A DNA stretch of 5,836 nucleotides from DAIOHQ01 sp036744635 (lineage in GTDB: Bacteria > Planctomycetota > Phycisphaerae > Tepidisphaerales > Tepidisphaeraceae). The stretch is from assembly GCA_036744635.1 (NCBI GenBank), contig DAIOHQ010000280.1, positions 1 through 5,836 on the forward strand, in the 5' to 3' direction. The notes under the pieces were generated by a model. The model was given only the letters and a program-made list of their open reading frames with translations. It was not told where the DNA came from and did not search any database. Made by a program: the position numbers and the translations under genes. Shown piece after piece: positions 1-3,747 of this stretch; the first letter of the stretch is position 1; each line of letters begins with the position of its first letter.

Positions 1-100
1 TGAGACAAAAGGGGTGGCTCATACACTCGTTCTTTGCCCAAGCTGGATTGGAGCTTGAGATTACTTAAACTTCTTTATGCAACGGTCAGTGACTGAATTT

Positions 101-106
101 GGAAGG
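101..106 (+). promoter_or_regulatory. Ribosome binding site deciding the lipoprotein start
   Basis: GGAAGG is followed by a 6-base spacer and then ATG at 113. The earlier in-frame ATG at 77 has no purine-rich site in front of it. A weak TTGAGA at 55-60 and TATGCA at 76-81 (15-base spacing, poor match) could be a promoter. If so, transcription would start downstream of 77, which again favours 113. Confidence 0.6.
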
Positions 107-112
107 TCGATT

Positions 113-622
113 ATGTTGAGCAATAGCCTTGTTGAATTTTCGCGCCGTCTTTGTCATAGAATCTTCGTCATTTCCATGATTGGCGTGATGGTCTCGTGCG
201 ATCGTGGCCAAGGCAAGAACGGTCTTGGAGGTTCTTCGCTTGGCAGTCAGGCCATTCCAAACAGCGAACTGCAGCTTCACTATGTAGTACAGTTCGATGC
301 AGTTCATCAAGCATCCTCTTCGGCGAAGGGTGATGTGCTATTTATTGTGGTGTGGGTTGGTGGGAAAGGTGCCATTGTCCACTCAGACAAATTCAATCGA
401 GTGACTATGATTAATGGCCATACGATACGGCCATCCTATACAGAACGAAGTATCTATTCCCTGCAGCAGGACTACACACTGCAAGACTTGGGTATTTCCG
501 ACGACGATAGAATGCACTTGTTTTCCTTGTTACAGGCAAGTAGTAACCCTAGACCTAACTTGATGTCGGATGCCGTATGGCAGCGAGTTATTACTCCTCA
601 TCTTGCCGAGGTGCAGCCCTGA
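113..622 (+). CDS. Small predicted lipoprotein of unknown function
   Basis: From the ATG at 113 the product is 169 residues; a start at 77 would give 181. The N-terminus reads as a lipoprotein signal: a basic stretch with Arg11, Arg12 and Arg16, a hydrophobic core at about 17-27, and a lipobox-like MVSC ending at Cys29. Met at -3 is not the usual Leu, so the lipobox is imperfect. Asp30 follows the cysteine; in enterobacteria Asp at +2 retains a lipoprotein in the inner membrane, but whether that rule holds here is unknown. The mature part is about 140 residues. It has a Gly/Ser-rich linker just after the cysteine, beta-prone segments near LQLHYVVQF and VLFIVVWVGG, and a C-terminal part with the pattern NGHTIRP...YSLQQDYTLQDLGIS that looks helical. 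I do not recognise a named family and give no function. Base composition is clearly lower in GC than the genes to the right, consistent with an acquired or fast-evolving accessory gene. It stands alone, 184 bases before the next gene. Confidence 0.72.
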   Translation: MLSNSLVEFSRRLCHRIFVISMIGVMVSCDRGQGKNGLGGSSLGSQAIPNSELQLHYVVQFDAVHQASSSAKGDVLFIVVWVGGKGAIVHSDKFNRVTMINGHTIRPSYTERSIYSLQQDYTLQDLGISDDDRMHLFSLLQASSNPRPNLMSDAVWQRVITPHLAEVQP

Positions 623-731
623 CTGGCAAAGTTGTGGTGGCTGTAGTGGCCCAGTGGCTTGTCGGGCGGATTTGTTCGGAATAGGTTGGGATTTCTGGAT
701 GCTCATATGATGTTGCCAGAGGATGCAGACG

Positions 732-752
732 GTAGGGTCCGCTTCAGCGGAC
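732..752 (+). repeat. GTAG-footed hairpin (REP-like), next to a promoter
   Basis: GTAG at 732-735 and one G are followed by a perfect 7-base stem, GTCCGCT (737-743) and AGCGGAC (746-752), around a TC loop. The layout, a GTAG foot 5' of a compact hairpin, is the same as in the palindromes at 1275 and 3405 although the stem sequence differs. No T-run follows, so it is not a standard intrinsic terminator. Its 3' arm occupies the -35 region of the promoter at 764-772. Confidence 0.6.
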
Positions 753-763
753 GTGTCATCTCG

Positions 764-772
764 TGCTATAAT
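764..772 (+). promoter_or_regulatory. Extended -10 promoter for the antitoxin-like gene
   Basis: The sequence TGCTATAAT is an exact TATAAT hexamer (767-772) with the TGn extension that allows sigma-70-type recognition with little -35 contact. At 17-base spacing the -35 position is TCAGCG, a poor match that overlaps the hairpin at 737-752. Initiation would be expected near 779, about 28 bases before the ATG at 807. This is a motif match only. Confidence 0.6.
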
Positions 773-806
773 CTGTCATTGCCGCTGTTATCAAGCGAAG
801 GAAATT

Positions 807-998
807 ATGGAGACCCAAACTCTGACTCTCGGGAAACGCCGGTTTATCGTGGTACCCGAACGCGATTTTCGCCGGCTGCAGAAGCAGGCGAGCGAGAGCG
901 CGGTCCGTTCGGAGTTTGCCGAAGAAGCCATGCGTGAGCTTCGCGCATACCGCAAGACCCGCAAAGCCGCCGAATGGAACGACATCAAGCGCAAGTGA
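807..998 (+). CDS. Short antitoxin-like protein (63 aa)
   Basis: The start at 807 is preceded by AAGGA at 798-802 and lies just downstream of the promoter at 764-772. An earlier in-frame ATG at 723 would place the promoter and hairpin inside the gene, so I reject it. The 63-residue product begins METQTLTLGKRRF followed by IVVPERDFRRLQ. The remainder is charged and helical: Glu/Ala-rich near residues 33-45, then basic to the end (RAYRKTRKAAEWNDIKRK). From memory, short proteins opening with TLTL..RRFVVVPE.DFRRL are often annotated as type II toxin-antitoxin antitoxins or prevent-host-death-like proteins in Planctomycetota. No DNA-binding domain can be proven at this length. No RelE/ParE-like or PIN-like toxin follows. 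The next gene, 13 bases downstream, encodes a two-helix membrane protein. It could be an orphan antitoxin, a transcription regulator, or an unrelated small protein. Confidence 0.68.
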   Translation: METQTLTLGKRRFIVVPERDFRRLQKQASESAVRSEFAEEAMRELRAYRKTRKAAEWNDIKRK

Positions 999-1011
999 TG
1001 ATCTCTCCCCA

Positions 1012-1278
1012 ATGAGCCACTCAACCCGCCTCATTTGGATCGTCTTCACCATCACCATCACGGTGTACGTCGCGTTCTTTCAATTCGGCTGGATTTCCGA
1101 CGACTCCGGCGAAGGCGCTGATCACTGCGCAGTGACCGGCTTCGGTATTCTCTTCATCCTTCTGCTCGGCACCATCATTGAAGTGTTCACCAATAGAAAA
1201 AAGCGATCCCCGCGCGGCTTCGAGCCCATCATGCCACCCACCGCCGCTCCCCGCGATGATGACCCGCCCCCTTCGTAG
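1012..1278 (+). CDS. Small two-helix membrane protein (88 aa)
   Basis: The product has two clear hydrophobic segments, at residues 7-27 (LIWIVFTITITVYVAFFQFGW) split by a few polar residues, and 40-60 (starting AVTGFGILFILLL). An acidic loop (DDSGEGAD, 30-37) lies between them. A basic RKKR patch (62-65) and a Pro/Asp-rich tail follow. By the positive-inside rule both ends should be cytoplasmic with the acidic loop outside. The start at 1012 lies 13 bases after the preceding stop, but there is no visible Shine-Dalgarno site, so coupled or leaderless-type initiation would be needed and the start is uncertain. The stop codon TAG (1276-1278) is part of the GTAG foot of a dispersed palindrome, so the present C-terminus may have been created by that insertion. 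I do not recognise a family. Partnership with the preceding antitoxin-like gene is only suggested by proximity. Confidence 0.55.
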   Translation: MSHSTRLIWIVFTITITVYVAFFQFGWISDDSGEGADHCAVTGFGILFILLLGTIIEVFTNRKKRSPRGFEPIMPPTAAPRDDDPPPS

Positions 1279-1300
1279 CACGGGTTTCCAACCCGTGCTA
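1275..1300 (+). repeat. GTAG palindrome copy 1 (REP-like), between convergent genes
   Basis: GTAG (1275-1278) leads into a hairpin. TAGCACGGGTT (1276-1286) pairs perfectly with AACCCGTGCTA (1290-1300) around a TCC loop, giving 11 base pairs. The first 24 bases recur exactly at 3405-3428. It lies between the 3' end of the membrane protein gene, whose stop codon it provides, and the 3' end of the ABC-F gene, whose stop is at 1325-1327. A strong hairpin between convergent genes could weaken read-through in both directions, but there is no T-run on either strand. Confidence 0.85.
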
Positions 1301-1324
1301 AACCACGCTCCTTCCTCATCAACC

Positions 1325-3247
1325 CTACTCCTCCCTCAAATAATACTCCTCCTCCAACCCCTTCAACTTCTTCGCCAACGTCTCATACTCCCGCTGCAAT
1401 TTCTGCCCCCTCGATGCATCCTTGAAGCTCCCCGCCTCCCCAAACATCCCCTGGCATTCGGCGATGGCCACCTCCGTCTCGGTGATCTGCTTCTCCAGGT
1501 CCTTCTGCGACAACTTTCCAAACGGCCGCAGGTACGGATTGTCCCCCTTCTTCTCCTTCTTCTGCAGCGGCCTGGGCTTCTCCTTCACCTTCTCCGCCGG
1601 CCGGTTCTTCTGCTGTTTCTCCGCCGCCTTCTCCCGCGCGCGCTCCCTCTGTTTCCCCATCCACGCGCTATAATTCCCCGCAAAATCCGCCACCTCCGGC
1701 GGGTTGATCACCAGCAGCCGACCCACGGTCTGATCCAGAAAATACCGGTCGTGGCTCACGCACAGCGTCGTCCCCTCGAACTGCCCCAGCGTCTTTTCCA
1801 GCGCCTCGCACGATGCGATGTCCAGATGATTCGTCGGCTCATCCATCACCAGCACGTTGGGCTTGTCCAGCAGCAACTGCGCCAGCCGCACCCGCGCCCG
1901 CTCACCGCCGCTGAGCAATCCCATCGGCTTGTCGATGTCATCCCCGCGAAACATCAGCATCCCCAGGATATCCCGCACCTGCTGCTCCTTCACCGGCCGA
2001 TCCTCCCAGGTCTGCTCCACCACCGTCGCCTCCGGGTCGAATTCGTCCAGCCGCTGGTCGTAATAGCCGATGTTCAGATTCGCCCCCCACTTGATGTCCC
2101 CCTCATCGGCATCCTCGCGCCCCAGCAGCACCTTCAACAGCGTCGTCTTGCCCGACCCGTTGGGCCCGATGATCCCGATTCGCTCCCCGCGCTTCACCGA
2201 AAAATGCACATCATCCCACAGCTCCTTGGTATCGAAGCGCTTGGACAACTCCTTCACCACCAGCACCTGGTCCCCCGCCCGCTGGTCGGTATTGATCGAC
2301 AGGTGAATCTTCTTCTGCACCTCCACCGTCTGGATGATCTGATCGCTCTTCAGCAGCCGATCCAGCCGCTTTCCCCGGCCCTTGGCCTCCTTGCTGCGCT
2401 GCCCGGCCCCGAAGCGGCGGATGAATTCCTTCTGCTTTTCGATGTCCGCCTGCTGCTGCTCGTACGCCCGCGCCTGCGACAATTCCTGCACGTCACGCTG
2501 CTTGATGAACGCCGAATAATTCCCCGGATAGCTAAACAGCTTCTGCCGCGTCAGCCAGACGATCCGCGTCGCCAGCCGATCCAGCAGATACCGGTCATGG
2601 CTGATCACCACCACCGCCCCGGAAAAATCTTCGAGATATTTTTCCAGCCACTCGATCGCCGCCAGGTCCAGATGATTCGTCGGCTCATCCAGCAGCAGCA
2701 ATTCCGGCTCGCCGATCAGCAGCTTCGCCAGCGCCAACCGGCTGCGCTGCCCGCCGCTCAAGGTCGATACCTTCTGCTCCCAGCTCTCGCGTTCCAGCCC
2801 CACCCCCAGCAGCGTCGCCTCCAGCCGATGCTGCCACGCGTATCCGCCCAGCAGCTCGAACTCATGCTGCACCTCCTGATACTTGTGCAGCACGCGATCC
2901 AGCTCGGCATCCTTCAGATGCTCCATCTCATGCTCGAGATCGCGCATCTGATGCGCCCGGCCGTGCAATTCCGCAAACGCCAACTCGGCCTCGTCGATCA
3001 CGGTGTTTTCCGGATCGAACACCGGATCCTGCGTCAGGTATCCGATCTTCACCCCGCCGGAGATCGCCACCGTCCCCAGATCGGGCGTCACCTCCCCCAC
3101 CAGCACCTTGAACAGCGTCGTCTTTCCCGACCCGTTGGCCCCGATAAACCCCACGCGCTCGCCGCGGTCGATGGTGAAGTTCAACCGGTCAAACATCACC
3201 CGCCGCCCAAACGTCTTCTCAATATTCGTCAACTGCGCCAGCGCCAT
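1325..3247 (-). CDS. ABC-F family ATPase, duplicated ATP-binding cassette protein
   Basis: This 640-residue soluble protein has two ABC cassettes in one chain and no membrane segments, the hallmark of the ABC-F family. ABC-F proteins act on the ribosome (translation factors such as EttA and Uup, or antibiotic-resistance proteins) rather than in transport. Cassette 1 has Walker A GANGSGKT (36-43), Q-loop Gln73, signature LSGGQ (163-167), Walker B LLLLDEPTNHLD (183-194) and switch His217. Cassette 2 has Walker A GPNGSGKT (361-368), Gln398, signature LSGGE (445-449), Walker B VLVMDEPTNHLD (465-476) and His499. All catalytic residues are intact. A charged linker at about 245-320 corresponds to the P-site tRNA interaction motif region. 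After a Lys/Glu-rich tether (535-570), residues 575-640 form a coiled coil like the C-terminal domain of Uup-type members. Length and C-terminal domain resemble Uup, but I cannot fix the subfamily, so I give no symbol. The start at 3247 has GGGA a few bases upstream on its strand. The gene is convergent with the membrane protein gene and divergent from the beta-helix gene, so it is probably monocistronic. Confidence 0.97.
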   Translation of the reverse strand: MALAQLTNIEKTFGRRVMFDRLNFTIDRGERVGFIGANGSGKTTLFKVLVGEVTPDLGTVAISGGVKIGYLTQDPVFDPENTVIDEAELAFAELHGRAHQMRDLEHEMEHLKDAELDRVLHKYQEVQHEFELLGGYAWQHRLEATLLGVGLERESWEQKVSTLSGGQRSRLALAKLLIGEPELLLLDEPTNHLDLAAIEWLEKYLEDFSGAVVVISHDRYLLDRLATRIVWLTRQKLFSYPGNYSAFIKQRDVQELSQARAYEQQQADIEKQKEFIRRFGAGQRSKEAKGRGKRLDRLLKSDQIIQTVEVQKKIHLSINTDQRAGDQVLVVKELSKRFDTKELWDDVHFSVKRGERIGIIGPNGSGKTTLLKVLLGREDADEGDIKWGANLNIGYYDQRLDEFDPEATVVEQTWEDRPVKEQQVRDILGMLMFRGDDIDKPMGLLSGGERARVRLAQLLLDKPNVLVMDEPTNHLDIASCEALEKTLGQFEGTTLCVSHDRYFLDQTVGRLLVINPPEVADFAGNYSAWMGKQRERAREKAAEKQQKNRPAEKVKEKPRPLQKKEKKGDNPYLRPFGKLSQKDLEKQITETEVAIAECQGMFGEAGSFKDASRGQKLQREYETLAKKLKGLEEEYYLREE

Positions 3248-3294
3248 GAATTCCCATCACAACAAAACGACATCCCACATTTTTGCACCGCGAC

Positions 3295-3300
3295 AGTATA
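3295..3300 (-). promoter_or_regulatory. Possible -10 box for the ABC-F gene
   Basis: On the minus strand this reads TATACT, matching five of six bases of TATAAT, 47 bases upstream of the ABC-F start codon. At 17-base spacing the -35 position (3318-3323) reads TGGCCG, only three of six matches. The placement is sensible but the evidence is weak. Confidence 0.3.
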
Positions 3301-3352
3301 GTTCCCCCGCCCATCACCGGCCACCCAAGCTCTCCTTAGCACGGACCGCAAC

Positions 3353-3377
3353 GTGGCATGGGCTACCCAGCCCATGC
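3353..3377 (+). repeat. GTGG-footed palindrome (REP-like)
   Basis: GTGG (3353-3356) is followed by CATGGGCT (3357-3364), loop ACCC and AGCCCATG (3369-3376), an 8-base perfect stem extended by a G-C pair (3356 with 3377). It has the same architecture as the GTAG palindrome 28 bases downstream but a different stem. Just upstream, TTAGCACGG (3336-3344) resembles the opening of the GTAG palindrome and may be a decayed partial copy. Confidence 0.75.
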
Positions 3378-3380
3378 GCC

Positions 3381-3399
3381 AGAAGCGCAGCGCTCTTCT
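3381..3399 (+). repeat. Short inverted repeat between two palindromes
   Basis: AGCGC (3384-3388) and GCGCT (3390-3394) form a tight palindrome around one A. Alternatively AGAAG (3381-3385) can pair with CTTCT (3395-3399). It fills the gap between the GTGG and GTAG palindromes, so the stretch 3353-3428 may be one composite element. Confidence 0.45.
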
Positions 3400-3404
3400 C
3401 CCCC

Positions 3405-3428
3405 GTAGCACGGGTTTCCAACCCGTGC
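3405..3428 (+). repeat. GTAG palindrome copy 2 (REP-like)
   Basis: This is a 24-base exact match to 1275-1298, in the same orientation: GTAG, stem CACGGGTT (3409-3416), loop TCC, stem AACCCGTG (3420-3427), then C. Identity stops at the ends of the hairpin, where the flanks differ (CC here, TA at copy 1). This defines the element as foot plus hairpin. Confidence 0.88.
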
Positions 3429-3507
3429 CCAGCGGCGCATTATCGCAACCAGCATTCGTCAATTTAGTCCCCGCCCCCGGCGCAGTTGATCGTTCATAAC
3501 TATCGAA

Positions 3508-3535
3508 TTGCGCGCCCGGCGCGCCGCCAGCGCAA
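3508..3535 (+). repeat. 28-base GC-rich inverted-end element, copy 1
   Basis: The element begins TTGCGC and ends GCGCAA, which are exact reverse complements, with a GC-only interior except one A. It matches 3618-3645 at 25 of 28 positions by my alignment, in the same orientation and without gaps. Confidence 0.75.
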
Positions 3536-3541
3536 CGCCTG

Positions 3542-3575
3542 AAAACCACAAAATCCGAAAAATCAAAAAAATTTT
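3542..3575. other. A-tract island, possible bent DNA or UP element
   Basis: A-runs centred near 3543, 3551, 3560 and 3568 are spaced 8-9 bases apart, and the last continues into TTTT. Spacing close to a helical turn is typical of intrinsically curved DNA. It is the only strongly AT-rich patch in this GC-rich half of the window and lies midway between the two 28-base elements. A role at the divergent promoters is inferred from position only. Confidence 0.4.
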
Positions 3576-3617
3576 ACCCCGAATTCCCCCGCAAATCCTG
3601 CCATCCTCTCCCAGGTG

Positions 3618-3645
3618 TTGCGCGCCAGCCGCGCCGCCGGCGCAA
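3618..3645 (+). repeat. 28-base GC-rich inverted-end element, copy 2
   Basis: It has the same TTGCGC...GCGCAA ends as the copy at 3508, with three interior substitutions. The spacing between copies is 110 bases start to start, with the A-tract island between them. No T-run follows, so a terminator is unlikely. Confidence 0.75.
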
Positions 3646-3747
3646 CTTCCCCCCCTTCTATAGCGAGGCATGTTTTTCCGGGGTCGGCCTCGCCATTGCG
3701 TCTTTCCCCGGCGCTCTATCCGGCGTACAAACGCCACGGAGTTCAAC

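Larger units (their letters stand above)
3248..3747. other. Divergent intergenic region rich in palindromic repeats
   Basis: This 500-base region separates the start of the ABC-F gene (-) from the start of the beta-helix gene (+), so it must hold both promoters. I see no convincing gene in it; the short open frames on either strand are Arg/Gly/Ala-rich and cross the repeats. Its contents, left to right, are a possible ABC-F promoter (3295-3300), palindromes at 3353-3377, 3381-3399 and 3405-3428, a 28-base element at 3508-3535, an A-tract island at 3542-3575, and a second copy of the 28-base element at 3618-3645. TATAGC at 3659-3664 could be a -10 for the beta-helix gene but has no -35 match. 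Confidence 0.8.

Noticed and set aside
77..112. ATG at 77 as the lipoprotein start
   Set aside because: It has no ribosome site and would add 12 residues before a typical signal peptide; GGAAGG at 101-106 fits the ATG at 113.
659..937. A 92-codon frame crossing the 807 gene
   Set aside because: It runs through the hairpin and promoter, lacks a ribosome site and resembles no protein family.
1276..1300. Classical intrinsic terminator
   Set aside because: The stem is strong but no T-run follows on either strand, and the sequence is a dispersed repeat. It may still attenuate read-through.
1178..3301. A 707-codon open frame on the plus strand opposite the ABC-F gene
   Set aside because: It is rich in Leu, Arg, His, Pro and Gln with no domain or motif, and covers an intact ABC-F gene on the other strand. 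It is a by-product of high GC and codon bias.
3353..3428. Possible CRISPR-like array from repeated palindromes
   Set aside because: The repeats differ from one another, spacing is irregular and there are no spacers of constant length or cas genes.
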